A DNA stretch of 64,000 nucleotides from Areca catechu (taxonomy: Eukaryota; Streptophyta; Magnoliopsida; Arecales; Arecaceae): contig CM038044.1 of NCBI GenBank assembly GCA_021397845.1, forward strand, positions 62,285,851 to 62,349,850. The letters are read 5' to 3'. Below, one piece after another: positions 1-11,412 of the stretch (the stretch's first letter is position 1; each line of letters opens with the position of its first letter). The translations under genes and the position numbers were made by a program. Below the pieces are notes generated by a model, which ran no database searches, had not been told where the DNA came from, and was given only the letters and a program-made list of their open reading frames with translations.

Positions 1-62
1 CCACTATTAATATACCATATTCTACTCTTCTCCATGGTTGCAAGACACACCTGCAAAAAAGA

Positions 63-281
63 TCAAGTTTTTGTTTTAGGTATCCAAGCCATCTTGGGTC
101 TTTTAGGGTTAGTAGTAATGGTTCTTTTTGGAACCCAAACTTTTCTAGAGTTATTTAACTTTCTTAGATTACATTGATATGCTTTATGTCCAAATTTATC
201 ACAACTAAAGCATGTAATAGAGAATGATACAGGAACAAAGTAATTTTTGAAGTATTTTAGTTGTAGCCCAATGTCGAACAT
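63..281 (-). pseudogene. Copia (Sirevirus-like) gag fragment with CCHC zinc knuckle
   Basis: The minus-strand reading contains a retroviral-type zinc knuckle, CFSCDKFGHKAYQC (CX2CX4HX4C), followed by a basic stretch with WVPK and WIPK motifs. This is typical of the nucleocapsid end of copia gag proteins, which bind element RNA. The fragment has no convincing start and is cut by the window edge and by the chromovirus fragment that begins near 265. The gag amino-terminal part of what may be the same element lies at 2890-3390 on the same strand, so the gypsy fragment appears to interrupt one gag gene. Pairing the two parts is an inference. Confidence 0.6.
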
Positions 282-1558
282 GTGCTGTTGCTAAATAGCA
301 AAGGAAAAACATTGGCCTGTGTACTCCCTTACCAGTCCCTGATTGTCCATGGAAGGATCTTAGTATGGACTTTGTACTATGACTCCCAAAGACCTTTAGG
401 GACATGATTCCATCTATGTTGTAGTTGATTGATTTTCTAAGATGGCTCGCTTCATCCCATTTTCTCAAACCCTAGATGCTTCTAGAATGGCCAAACTTTT
501 TCTTGATAAGGTGGTTAGACTACATGGTTTACCCAGAACTATTGTATCAGATAGAGATGTAAGGTTCACTAGCTACTTTTGGAAGACCCTCTAGCATATG
601 CTAGGAACCAAACTGAAATTTTTCACTGCCTATCATCCTCAGACTGATGGCTAAACTGAAGTAGTCAACCAGAATCTAAGAAATCTGCTAAGATGTTTAG
701 TTGGTGACAATACAGGAAATTGGGATCTCTTACTCCCTCGTGCTGAATTTGCTTACAACAGCTCAGTCAATAGATCTACTAGGAAGTCCTTTTGAAGTGG
801 TCCATGGTTACAAACCTAGGAAGCCCTTAGATCTTATTCCTTTACCCATACAAGCTTGAATTTTTGAATTAGATGAATCATATGCACAGCATATTAGAAA
901 TGTACATAATGAAATTAACAAAAAGATCCAATTGAGCAATGAAACTTATAAGCATATGGCAAATTCAAATAGGAGAGTCTAAGAATTCACTGAAGGAGAT
1001 TATGTTATGATAAGTCTTTGACCAGAACGGTTCCCACTAGGAACCTTAAAAAAATTGCATGCTCGTAGTGCAGGTCCGTTTAAAGTTATAAAGAAAATAG
1101 GATCTAATGCGTATGTGCTAGACTTACCATATGATTTAGGTATCAACTCGACTTTCAATGTTTCAAACCTAGTAGAGTATAAGGAGCCAATAATGATACC
1201 TAGCAAGCCATTTGAGCCTGAGCCAATTATTGAGAGTGAATCCATCCCTGAATGTCCACCAACAATTCTACCAGAATGGCGAGATAAGATTGAGCATATT
1301 CTGGATGACCAAGCCATCACCACCTGGCATAAAGGTTACCAATGCTATTTAGTTCATTGGCAAGGTCGACCTAAGTCCGAAGACTCATGGATTACTCAAG
1401 AAGATCTACAAAGAATCAACCTAGACTTATTAAAATACTACCAAAGTAAAACAGATCCCTACTCAACAGAGTCGAGTTCTTCCCAACTCGGGGGAATTGG
1501 TGCGGGCACCAAGGTTAAAAGAAGACTTCAATCAAACCTAGTCAACACCAATTCTTGA
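265..1558 (+). pseudogene. Chromovirus integrase with C-terminal chromodomain (degenerate)
   Basis: The plus strand carries the end of a Ty3/gypsy pol: the integrase zinc-finger CRTC, the SMDF aspartate region, SDRDVRF, YHPQTDG and the HARS...GPFKVIKKIGSNAYVLDL linker. A chromodomain follows (about 1285-1440; ILDDQ ... YLVHWQGRP ... SWI). Several in-frame stops and frameshifts disrupt the integrase core, for example just after PQTDG. Only the last 167 codons (1055-1558) are open, and they lack an ATG. Integrase inserts element cDNA, and the chromodomain of this group is thought to steer insertion to chromatin marks. The reading frame runs past the start of the 3' LTR at 1498. RT and gag of this copy are absent. 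Confidence 0.85.
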
Positions 1559-2870
1559 TGGATTGCAAATTGAGTCCCAATCTTATTAACTTGTTCTTAG
1601 TCTGAGCCTTGAGTCTAGTTAAGTTTTCTTGTACCATGATTTTATGTTTGAGTCTTGCTAAGTATTAGGTCTTGAAGCCTTGGGTCAATTGAATTGTAAG
1701 AGTCAAATGTACTCAAGTCTAAATTGAGTTGTAATTTTTCTTTTGAGCTTGAGTAAAGTCCAACCAAGGGATGAACCAAAGCTACATCAAGTAAATCTTC
1801 AAATCAAGGGTGCATGAAATAAGAGCCATTGGATGGAATGAAGCTTTGATTGAAGCCACCTCACCAAGACACCTTATCCAAGAGAATGGACACTTGGCAT
1901 CCATACATGAAGATTTTCAGATTTGGATGCTTGGCACCCATACATGAAGATTTTTAGATTTGGACACTTGGCACCCATGCATGCAGATTTTTATATTTAG
2001 ACACTTGGCACCTATATATGAAGATTTTCAGATTTAGACACTTGGCACCCATGCATGCAGATTTTCATATTTGGAACCCCCTTTTCAAGAATTTTGAAAT
2101 TCAAATATGTAACTACATTTTCTCCTCTTTTCATATAAAATATGAATTTCAAATGGAGCTTTGAAGGTTATAAATAGACCCCTAATCTCTTTGTAAAAGG
2201 ATGCTTTTGAATGAATGAAATCCAGAATTTTCTTATCTTCATTTATGTTTGCAAATGCCATCCGTGAGGGATCGAGTGAGAGCTCAACCAAGTGCTTTAG
2301 TTCTCAAATTCCAGCAAAAGTTCTTCTTCCATTGACACCTACCTCATCTTCAAGAGCAGCCGGCCACACTCCACCAAGATCACCAACAATCCTCTACTTC
2401 CCTCCCTTCCATTATTTTTATTCCATACTATCTTCCATCTCCTCCACAATACTAATGGTTGTTCTTGCAGGATCCTAAGAAGTATCTAGTCCAGGATAAA
2501 GTCCTCCTTGCCTTCAACTCAGCAGCAAGAACCTCTACTTCCAACAGGTGGGTTTGCTTGATCAGTTAGTCGCCAATCCTGAGTGTGAAGGAGTGAACCT
2601 GTGTAAGGTTTTTGGAGAGTCATTATTGGTATCTAAATCCTTTCCTTTCCTCTTATGGTATGAACTTTTGAATAGGGTATAGTTCTAATTAGATGGTTCT
2701 TCTAGCTACGTAGGTCCTAGTTCATTAACTTAATTCAGATTTTTACTGCGAAGCATATAAGCCTTCTAGTTTAGTCTTCTTTAATGCATCTTAATGACTC
2801 CACTATGATTGAAATTAGATCATATATTTTAGAGTTTTAATTAGCTTAATTGCTTTAGTCATTCATGCCA
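1498..2870 (+). mobile_element. 3' LTR of the chromovirus fragment
   Basis: After a purine-rich GGGGGAAT the LTR starts TGGTGCGGGCACCA, the same terminus as the other chromovirus LTRs in this window. It includes a tandem series of about 50-60 bp units near 1895-2075 built on 'ACTTGGCACCCATGCATG'-like text, and T-rich sequence near the end. The right boundary is uncertain because no matching 5' LTR is present. Sequence resembling the U5 end of the LTR at 40268-42167 runs to about 2870, where minus-strand copia gag begins. Confidence 0.6.
1895..2075 (+). repeat. Short tandem repeats inside LTR
   Basis: Three to four imperfect units of about 50-58 bp, each with GACACTTGGCACCCAT, CATGAAGAT or CATGCAGAT, and TTTCAGATTTGG, follow one another. 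They lie in the U3-like part of the LTR, where such repeats are common. Confidence 0.7.
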
Positions 2871-2889
2871 TATTTCCTATAAATATGCC

Positions 2890-3390
2890 ACATCACATAA
2901 CTTTGCCAAGACTTCTCATTCCATTAACAATATTAGTAAATCTTGTGTACATATCAGTGATGGATTCATTAGGCTCCATTCTAAACATTTCATATGTATG
3001 CACAAGCATATTTACTTTTATATTTTTCACTTGATAGGTACCCTCATGAATAACCTCAAGTGTGTCTCATATTTTTTTGGTTGATGCACATATGAAAATT
3101 CTATTGAATTCACTAGGATCTAATATACAATAAAGCAAGTTCATTGCTTTGGCATTAAGCTCAGATTGCTTAATATCATTTTCATCATAATCCTCTTTGA
3201 GTTTTGGAATGGAAATGCCATTAACCATCATAAAAGGAACATGAACAATAACTTTTCAAAGACCATAGTCAATAGAATGCATATAAATTTGAATGCGAGT
3301 TTTCTAATATGTGTAATTTGTTTCATTAAAAAATGGTGGTCTATTTGAGGCTTGACTCTCAATAACACCAGTACTTATTAGGACTGCCAT
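2890..3390 (-). pseudogene. Sirevirus-like gag, amino-terminal part (UBN2-type domain)
   Basis: The minus strand starts at an ATG at 3388-3390 and reads MAVLISTGVIESQ, then SNRPPFFNETNYTY, a classic start of Sirevirus-type gag. Further on come SELNAKAMNLLYC and LEVIHEGTYQVKN, which match the copia gag domain that forms the particle. Stops break the frame, including one where a tryptophan is expected. The start lies about 45 bp inside the primer binding site at 3435-3446, the normal spacing. The gene is interrupted near 2870-2890 by the chromovirus LTR. Confidence 0.75.
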
Positions 3391-3434
3391 AGATCTTTAA
3401 CTCAAGGTGGTTAGACCTACAAGCTGAGTACAAG

Positions 3435-3446
3435 GCTCTAATACCA
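3435..3446 (-). other. Primer binding site (initiator-Met tRNA type)
   Basis: GCTCTAATACCA on the plus strand is the reverse complement of TGGTATTAGAGC. This is the usual plant Met-tRNA primer site with one change, two bases inside the LTR end. Confidence 0.75.
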
Positions 3447-3448
3447 CT

Positions 3449-4935
3449 TGTTGCCTAGCTAAGTAACCCAAGAGGGAGGATGAATTGGGTTCCAAAAACC
3501 TTTTGCAAGAATTAAAATTAAGTGCTAGTGTGTTTACAAAGTATTTGTGTGCTTAACAAAAGTATGTAGCAAAAGTAATAAGGTAAATGCAAGAAGAGAA
3601 AGATAAGCAATCACAAACACAAGAATTTATAGTGGTTCGGTGCATTCCAAGCACCTACATCTACTATCTAAGGTTCACTTGGATATTTCACTATAATCCA
3701 ATCTTGATTACGATATATTAGTTTTCTAGACTCACTAATCACAATCCCTTGGTCAAGGCTCATCAATAACCTAGTTGGTTTTCAGAAGGCTTACCAACAA
3801 CCTAGTTGGTTTTCACAAGGCTCACCAACAATCCAAGCCTAGTTTCAATCTACTTGAAACTAGAAACAACAATAAAATCAACTACAATGAAAAGTTACAA
3901 TAGCTTTCAAAAATAAAAGCAAATATCTCTTTGAAGCTTTTTATTGCAATTATGAAAGCTTGCCTCCAACTTGTTGAAGCCTTAATCAATGCTTTAAAAT
4001 ATGTACTTGAATACTTCTTGAATACTCTTGAATGCTTGAAGGCTCAACTCACTCAAAAATAATGAATAATCAATTAGTTCTTCATTAGTTGCTTATTAGT
4101 TCTCATTAGTTGCTTTCCTCTTGAGTGTTATGGACTTTAAATACCTTTCTAAGCCTTAAATGACTGTTTATGACCATTGAAGAGGAGAAAATAGCTGTTA
4201 GAAATAAGTTGGAGAAGTTCTGTACTTTAAAAAACTAGCCATTACTATTCAGTCAGACCTGCAAGTTTCAATACCTCATATCATGAGTCGACACTTAGAT
4301 CGAGACTAGGTTAAAAAAGTTTTCTGAAGCTTTTTAGATGCACTGGTGCATCGATACTTCTTCTGATGAGTCAACACTTGAGTCGACACTTCATCTTTAT
4401 GAGTCGACTCTTCATCTTTGTGAGTCGACATGTTCTATATGTCGACACTTAAGTAATTTTCAAAAATTAGCATGTTCTGTATCATTTTTGGTCTTAGGCC
4501 TTGAGTCGATACTTGATTGAGCATGAGTCGACATATGAGTCGACACTTGGTTTCCACAAGTCGATACTTCAGTGTGCCGACTGAAATATTTTCTACGTAT
4601 CAACTCAGAGTTCTGTTAGTCGACACCTTGAGTCGACACTTGAAGTTCATGAGTCGACCATGGCTGAAACTTTGCTGAAACTTATCCAAATTCCAAATTT
4701 GAGTCCTTCAAGGTCATTCTGATATGCCAAGGTCCATATAACTTGAAATTCCATCAATATAAGTGACTTCTTTAATAGGATGACAAGCATTTTGATCTCT
4801 TCAATACACTACAACTTTGATTAGTACCTTGTTTTGATAAACATACTTTTAACACATATTTAGTACTCAAATATACTTAAGTATTTTGTTATTTATCAAA
4901 ATCAAGATAAGAGTCAATAAAAGAATCATCTAACA
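3449..4935 (-). mobile_element. 5' LTR of Sirevirus-like copia element
   Basis: The LTR runs from TGTTGCC to CTAACA and sits just outside the primer site at 3435-3446. Its text (GAGGGAGGATGAATTGGGTT, TAGTGGTTCGGTGCA) resembles the LTR at 54285-55748, so the two belong to related families. The part from about 4280 to 4665 is packed with GAGTCGAC motifs. No target-site duplication can be tested because the other end lies outside the window or is lost. Confidence 0.7.
4280..4665. repeat. Cluster of GAGTCGAC palindromic motifs in LTR
   Basis: At least nine copies of the palindrome GTCGAC, most as GAGTCGACACTTG, occur in less than 400 bp, together with decayed copies such as GTCGATACTT. A parallel cluster occurs in the LTR at 54285-55748. 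Sirevirus LTRs are known for repeated palindromic regulatory motifs; equating these with them is an inference. Confidence 0.75.
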
Positions 4936-4953
4936 ATCCATGGATTGTATGTA

Positions 4954-4958
4954 GTTTT
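4954..4958. other. Target-site duplication GTTTT (left)
   Basis: GTTTT directly precedes the copia element at 4959 and recurs at 14872-14876 directly after it. The perfect 5-bp duplication marks a single insertion. Confidence 0.9.
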
Positions 4959-7318
4959 TGTAAGGTTCGGTGGCAAAGCGGAATCATAGATTTCAAAATT
5001 TTTTATCTTAATGAAATCTTCACCAAACCTTCAACCCAAAATCTCCTTAAAAGAATTAAAACATATAAGATGTTTATATATAAGATTTAATCTCAAATCA
5101 AGATACTAACCTGTATCGCAAAATCCAAACTCTGAATCTCCACCAGGCGCCCAAATGTTCACCCTCCAATGGTGATCCACACAGAAAAAACAATGAAGAC
5201 AAAATTTCTATTTCTTGGTTCCTCTTCTTGAATTCTTTTTCAAGAATTCAATTCTTGGACCTTTAGGCTGAAATTTTCTTTCTTGAAAATCTCCTTTTCT
5301 TCCTTCTTTCCTCTTCTTGAATTTTCTTCAAGAATTCCCTTTCTTGAATCCCTTTTCTTGAATTGAATTGGAAGAAAAAATTAAGACAGTCAAAGTCTTA
5401 ATTCAAGAAAGAAAAGAAGAAAAGATCCTTTCCCTGTTCTTTCCTTTACCGTTCAAGACCTTCTTCTTATTCTTGTTTAGGGTCAGAGTTTCGACAGAGG
5501 ATACCTCTGTAAGGGAAACAATACCCAACAAGAACAAGAGGAAGGAGTATTCTGGAGAGGAAGTGAGGGAATTGGATCTCTGAACTATGTTGCATGAAAA
5601 CCCCCGAGAACCCCAACCCTATTTATAGATCTCAGAGGGGTGTCATCTCGAAACAACGCAACCCTCTGAAACCCCAGGGATCACGATCCCTCATTCCTCA
5701 CGCGTCCCCTCAACCAAAAATCATGATTCTCTGATTTGATTTTCGTTTTTCCGACGAGGAGAACTCTCGGAAAAACTTTAGGAAGGATCGCGACTTTTGG
5801 AGACGGATTTGCGACCGAAAAGCGACGGATCTTTTTCTTAAATTTTTCTGGCCATCAGATCCAGATCCAAGGGTGCCAGACAAGGATCTGAAACGCTCCT
5901 CTTTAGAATTTCTCCGATGTTTTTTCTTCTCACGCGTTTTAAGAGAAGTCCACGTGCGTGGACTTTCTTTCTTGGCGCGCGCGGGTGAGAGAAGGGAGGG
6001 GGCGGCTTGGAGAGAGGGTCTCAGTGAATTAAATTCACTTGGGTTCAGCCATGGGTTAGCCCAATGTCCTAAAAATTAAATTAGACCTTAATCTGGTTCA
6101 ATTAGAACCCAATTAAGCCCAATTCGGAACCAAATTCGAATCTGATTCGAATAGAAATTTGGTCTGCAACACATGCTAGTGTGTTTATCCTGCAAACATG
6201 ATTTAATTCCAAATTAAATCCTTCATCAATTTTCTTTTGTGTGTGACCCATTGGGTTCAACACCTAGCCAGCAGTAGGTCCGAGTGCTATTTGACTTAAT
6301 TCGGTTAGATCTCAACTAAGCCGATTTAGGTCAACTCAAACTAGCTCGACTCGGTCAATTAGAATCTAATTCAAATTGACTGATTTGAATTACCATGACT
6401 CAATCATATACCTACAAGACAAGATTGACGTCTAGCAACGTATCATGTCTACCCGGAAGATGTGGAATTTTGGTGGAATTACCAAAATACCCTTCAGTGG
6501 TGAGTTACCGGGCAATTCAGTCCTTTGATTAACTTGCATCCCGAATATGATTATGAATATGGATATTTGTCAAATCCAATTTTCATATTCATCCCTAGCT
6601 CAATCTTTATAATGATGATTCATTAATGAACCATTAGAAAATAACTCTAATGTTCATACTTTGATCAAAGGTTTCCTGAATCCATCATTTGAAATTAGCT
6701 GGATGCTATTCCCTCTTACTAGGGCTGATCAATTCCTTGTTGACCTACTCACAACCTTCATATACAATCCACCATAACCAGTATCACCTCGTGCATGACT
6801 CAGTGTCATGATTGACTGCGAACCAAAATATGGATTCATGTATATAAGGTACTATGGTAGTCTCAGGTCAAAGGACCACATGCACTACTCCCACTATGAG
6901 AATTATCTATTGACAAACAGATAAGGTTCCATTAGATATTCTCAATCTGGATCAATTCAGTGAACTCATTCTCCAATGAACACTCACATCCTAGTATTAG
7001 TGTCAAACACAAGTGACTGTGAGATCAGTCACCCTTATTACAAAACATATATAGGATGTGCTGGTCTTGCCGGAAACATTGATCCCCAACTCAATGTCCC
7101 ATCGACCAGGAATATTTTAGATTAGGGTTTTAAGGCTTTAGGTCTCACTGGTATGATCTCATCATAACCCTAGAACCATAGCCCTAATCTATGGGGTTCA
7201 TCATAAAATCAAAAAGACACAGCAAATGATGAAAATAATGCCTTTATAAAATGTCAATTCATTGATTTTGGGATCAAAATTACAATATTTCAATTGGCTT
7301 TCAGGGCACAATCTTTCA
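4959..7318 (-). repeat. 3' LTR of the intact copia element
   Basis: On the plus strand it begins TGTAAGGTTCGG and ends CAATCTTTCA, so in element orientation it starts TGAAAG and ends CTTACA. It is the same length as its partner at 12512-14871 and almost identical to it. Confidence 0.95.
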
Positions 7319-7332
7319 ATCTCCCACTTGCA
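7319..7332 (-). other. Polypurine tract of the intact copia element
   Basis: In element orientation the bases just before the 3' LTR read GCAAGTGGGAGAT, the purine-rich primer for plus-strand DNA synthesis. The gag-pol stop codon ends directly before it, so there is almost no 3' untranslated spacer. Confidence 0.8.
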
Positions 7333-10300
7333 CTAAAGCCAATCGCCTTTAAATCTTAACCCCATACAATCAAGGTGGCGATCAAACTCTCGCTGTGATA
7401 GAGCCTTAGTGAACGGGTCTGCTATGTTGTTCTTCGTTTCTACCCTTTTAATGCAGACTTCTTGTCTTTCGACAATCTCTCGAACGAGATGGAAGCGTCT
7501 CAGAATGTGCTTTGATTTGTGATGAGCTCTTGGTTCCTTTGCTTGAGCAACAGCCCCCGTATTATCACAGTAAAGTGATACTGGACCTTCAATCTCAGGA
7601 ACTACGCCCAACTCTGATATGAACTTCTTCATCCAGACAGCTTCCTTGGCAGCTTCACTAACAGCAATGTACTCTGCCTCAGTTGTTGAGTCAGCTACAG
7701 TTTGCTGTTTAGAACTTTTCCAACTTACAGCTCCTCCATTAAGGGTAAAAACATACCCAGATATAGATTTGCTGTCATCTGGATCTGATTGAAAACTAGA
7801 ATCTGAATAAGCTTCTAGTTTAAGATCAGATCCTCCATATATTAGAAAAATATCCTTAGTTCTTCTTAAGTACTTAAGAATATTTTTCACAGCCTTCCAA
7901 TGATCCTCTCCTGGATCAGCCTGAAACCTGCTGGCTATACCTAAGGCATATGCCACATCAGGCCTAGTACATAACATAGCATACATAATAGACCCTACTG
8001 CCGAAGCATAAGGTACCGAATTCATTCTATTTCTTTCTTCAGGTGTCTTAGGAGACATCTTCTTAGAAAGATGTATGCCATGACCAATAAGTAAGTAACC
8101 TCTTTTACTTTCCTCCATGCTAAATCTTTTTAGCACTTGGTCAATGTACCTAGACTGGGATAAACCTAGCATCCTCCTAGATCTATCTCTATAGATCTTG
8201 ATGCCTAGTATATAAGATGCTTCTCCCAAGTCTTTCATGGAAAACTGTTTAGATAACCATACCTTGACTGATTGTAACATTGGGATATCATTCCCAATGA
8301 GGAGTATGTCATCTACATACAGAACTAAGAAAACTATGGCACTCCCACTAGTCTTCTTGTACACACAAGGTTCATCCTCATTTTTGATAAAGTCAAATTC
8401 TTTGACTGTCTTATCAAATCGGATGTTCCAACTCCTAGATGCTTGCTTTAATCCATAAATAGATTTCTTTAGCCTACATACCTGATTAGGTTTAGTCTCC
8501 AAGACAAAACCTTCTGGCTGTGACATATAAACCTCTTCCTCAAGGAAACCATTGAGGAATGCAGTCTTCACATCCATCTGCCAGATTTCATAATCATGAT
8601 ATGCTGCTATAGCAAGCATGATCCGAATAGATTTTAGCATGGCAACAGGAGAAAATGTTTCATCATAATCTATTCCCTGTTTTTGTCTGAAACCCTTAGC
8701 CACTAATCTGGCTTTATAAGTTTCAACTTGGCCATCTGTCCCAATCTTTTTCTTATAGACCCATTTGCATCCAATAGGGTTAACACTCTCTGGTGCATCA
8801 ACCAAAGTCCAGACTTGGTTGACATACATGGAGTCCATTTCGGATCTCATGGCTTCCAGCCATTTGTCTGAGTCACTACTTATGACAGCATCCGTATATG
8901 TTAGAGGCTCATCATTATCAATGATTCGGGCTTCATTATTTTCAATAATGAACCCATACCTTTCAGGTGCATGTCGCACTCTATCAGACTTACGGATAGG
9001 AGTGGTGTGTTCAGGTTCTATACTAACTATGTTATGATTTTGTTGAGATGTATCTATTTGTTGAACTTCTTCAAGTTCAATATTTCTCCCACTGCCCTTT
9101 TGTAGGATGAATTCCTTTTCCATAAAAATGGCATGCCTACTGACTAAAATCTTTTGTTCAGTAGGGTGGTAGAATAGATATCCTATACTATTTTTGGGAT
9201 ATCCAACAAATAGACATTTTTCTGCTCTAGCATCAAGCTTTTGTCCAAAATTTCTTTTGATATAAGCTGGACATCCCCATATCTTAAGGTGCTTAAGATT
9301 GGGTTTCCTTCCCCTCCATAACTCATATGGAATGCCAGATACAGATTTGGATGGTACTCTATTCAAAATATTAGCCGCTGTTTCCAAGGCATATCCCCAG
9401 AAAGAAACAGGTAAGTCTGTGAAGCACATCATGGACCGTACCATATCTAATAAAGTACGATTTCTCCTTTCAGCAACACCATTTAATTGTGGTGTGTAAG
9501 GAGGAGTCCATTCAGAGATGATTCCCTTTTGTTTAAGGTGATCAAGAAACTCGGTGGATAAGTATTCACCTCCTCTATCTGATCGAAGGATCTTAATACT
9601 TTTCCCCGTTTGTTTCTCTACCATACTTTGATACTCTAAAAATTTTTCAAAAGCTTCGAACTTATGTTTCATTAGATACACAAATCCGTACCTTGAAAAG
9701 TCATCAGTGAATGTGATGAAATATGAGTATCCACTCTTGGCCTGAGTTGTCATAGGTCCACATACATCAGTGTGTATGAGTCCTAATAACTCTGTTGTCC
9801 TTTCATTATGTCCACTAAATGGAGTCTTGGTCATTTTACCCATGAGACATGATTCACAAGTTCCTAATGATTCATAGTCATAAGGATTAAGGAATTTTTC
9901 CTTGTATAACTTGTTAATCCTCTGCTCACTAATATGTCCAAGACGACAGTGCCAAAGTAAAGTATTGTTTACTTCATCTCTTTTTCGTTTATTACTAACA
10001 TGTAGTATATTGTCATCAGAAGATAAAGTTAAGAGACCATTGCAAAATATGCCATTAAATATTATTTCATTAGAAAAACTGATTGAGCAGCCACTGCTCA
10101 TTACATTCATAATATATCCTTGTTTAAGTAACAAGGGTACAGATATGATGTTTCTAATGATTCTAGGCATAAAATAACAATTCTTTAACTCTAAAATCTT
10201 CCCAGAAGGCAGCTTCAACATATAAGTCCCTACAGCTTCTGCTTGGATGGAATCTCCTCCAGCACCGTAGAGCTCGAAGTCGCCTTCCTTCAAAACTCTA

Positions 10301-11235
10301 ATGTTCTGTAGTCCTTGCAATGATTTGCAGATATGATGACTACAAGCAGAATCCAATACCCAAGAGTTTGAATTAGAAGTGTCTAATGACAAAATTGCAT
10401 GTATCTCATACATACCTGTTGGTGCATTACTAGCACCGGGCTTCAGACTTGCAAGGTAAACCTTGCAGTTTCTTTTCCAGTGACCCGGCTTGCCACAATG
10501 AAAGCAGGTCATTTGTCCGGAGGCCTTCTTTCCTTTCTTTTTCTTGATGCCCCCTTTTGGGTTTAACCTCCTCTTGGAACCCTTTTTGCCTATTTTCTTC
10601 TTGTTTACACCATCCACAAGAAGAAGTGGAGCCTTATTTTTCTTTAAATGGCTCTCTGCTGTTTTTAACATATTCAACAGCTCAGGCAAGGAAGTGTTAA
10701 GTTTGTTCATATGATAATTAAGAACAAACTGTGAAAATGACTCTGGGAGTGACTGCAGGATTAAATCTTGATTCAACTCCCCATCCATAACAAAACCCAA
10801 TTGACCCAATCGGGTGATTAGGTCAATAACCTTTAATACATGGTCTTGTACGGATGTACCTTCTGTCATCCTTGCACGGAATAACTGCTTAGATATTTCA
10901 TATCTTGCAGTTCGACTATGTTCTCCATAAAGTTCTTTTAAATTGAGCAATATGGAGTTTGTGTCCATGCTATCATGTTGCCTCTGTAACTCATTGGTCA
11001 TAGAGGCAAGCATTATACACTTGACAGTAAGTGAGTCATTTTGCCACGTGTTATATGTGGTCTTATCCTCTTGCGAGGCATCTTCCCCTAATGGTTCCAA
11101 GGTTGGGGTATCAAGAATATAAGAAATTCTTTCTTGGCTGAGTACTATCTTCAGGTTTCTCAACCAATCAACATAGTTTGGTCCAGTCAATTTATTTGCA
11201 TCAAGAATGCTACGGAGTGAGAGTGAAGAGGCCAT
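7333..11235 (-). CDS. Copia gag-pol polyprotein, 1300 aa, intact
   Basis: A single open frame starts at ATG 11233-11235 and ends at TAG 7333-7335. Domains in order: gag (about 1-200), a lysine-rich stretch (211-238), zinc knuckle CFHCGKPGHWKRNC (244-257), protease WVLDSACSHH (DSA at 295-297), and the integrase HHCC finger (LWHCRLGH near 427-434, CESC 460-463). The integrase catalytic triad is D490, D553 and E589, with the usual 35-residue D-E spacing. Reverse transcriptase follows (D888 in MDVKTAFLNG, YVDD 973-976), then RNase H (D1145, E1186 in TTEAEY, D1224 in CDNTG). All key catalytic residues are present, so the protein could be active. It would form particles, copy the element RNA and insert the cDNA. 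Gag and pol share one frame, as is usual in copia. Expression would start from the LTR at 12512-14871. Confidence 0.97.
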   Translation of the reverse strand: MASSLSLRSILDANKLTGPNYVDWLRNLKIVLSQERISYILDTPTLEPLGEDASQEDKTTYNTWQNDSLTVKCIMLASMTNELQRQHDSMDTNSILLNLKELYGEHSRTARYEISKQLFRARMTEGTSVQDHVLKVIDLITRLGQLGFVMDGELNQDLILQSLPESFSQFVLNYHMNKLNTSLPELLNMLKTAESHLKKNKAPLLLVDGVNKKKIGKKGSKRRLNPKGGIKKKKGKKASGQMTCFHCGKPGHWKRNCKVYLASLKPGASNAPTGMYEIHAILSLDTSNSNSWVLDSACSHHICKSLQGLQNIRVLKEGDFELYGAGGDSIQAEAVGTYMLKLPSGKILELKNCYFMPRIIRNIISVPLLLKQGYIMNVMSSGCSISFSNEIIFNGIFCNGLLTLSSDDNILHVSNKRKRDEVNNTLLWHCRLGHISEQRINKLYKEKFLNPYDYESLGTCESCLMGKMTKTPFSGHNERTTELLGLIHTDVCGPMTTQAKSGYSYFITFTDDFSRYGFVYLMKHKFEAFEKFLEYQSMVEKQTGKSIKILRSDRGGEYLSTEFLDHLKQKGIISEWTPPYTPQLNGVAERRNRTLLDMVRSMMCFTDLPVSFWGYALETAANILNRVPSKSVSGIPYELWRGRKPNLKHLKIWGCPAYIKRNFGQKLDARAEKCLFVGYPKNSIGYLFYHPTEQKILVSRHAIFMEKEFILQKGSGRNIELEEVQQIDTSQQNHNIVSIEPEHTTPIRKSDRVRHAPERYGFIIENNEARIIDNDEPLTYTDAVISSDSDKWLEAMRSEMDSMYVNQVWTLVDAPESVNPIGCKWVYKKKIGTDGQVETYKARLVAKGFRQKQGIDYDETFSPVAMLKSIRIMLAIAAYHDYEIWQMDVKTAFLNGFLEEEVYMSQPEGFVLETKPNQVCRLKKSIYGLKQASRSWNIRFDKTVKEFDFIKNEDEPCVYKKTSGSAIVFLVLYVDDILLIGNDIPMLQSVKVWLSKQFSMKDLGEASYILGIKIYRDRSRRMLGLSQSRYIDQVLKRFSMEESKRGYLLIGHGIHLSKKMSPKTPEERNRMNSVPYASAVGSIMYAMLCTRPDVAYALGIASRFQADPGEDHWKAVKNILKYLRRTKDIFLIYGGSDLKLEAYSDSSFQSDPDDSKSISGYVFTLNGGAVSWKSSKQQTVADSTTEAEYIAVSEAAKEAVWMKKFISELGVVPEIEGPVSLYCDNTGAVAQAKEPRAHHKSKHILRRFHLVREIVERQEVCIKRVETKNNIADPFTKALSQREFDRHLDCMGLRFKGDWL

Positions 11236-11412
11236 TTAATCTACATTAACAAACAACATTACATAAGCAGACAATCAATGTTGACAAAACATAATTAAAT
11301 TAGGACTTTAACTTAATTATGTCTCCCACTATTTTATCAAGCATCATAACCCTCAATGTGATGATCGAGAAAACCCTAATTGGTTCTCTTAGTGGGGTTG
11401 AGATCCTAATTC

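Noticed and set aside
5368..5583. 71-codon frame repeated at 12921-13136
   Set aside because: It is in both LTRs of the intact copia element, on the opposite strand, with low-complexity Lys/Phe content.
8237..10177. Several plus-strand frames opposite the copia gag-pol
   Set aside because: Shadow frames of the 1300-codon gene; no domain similarity.
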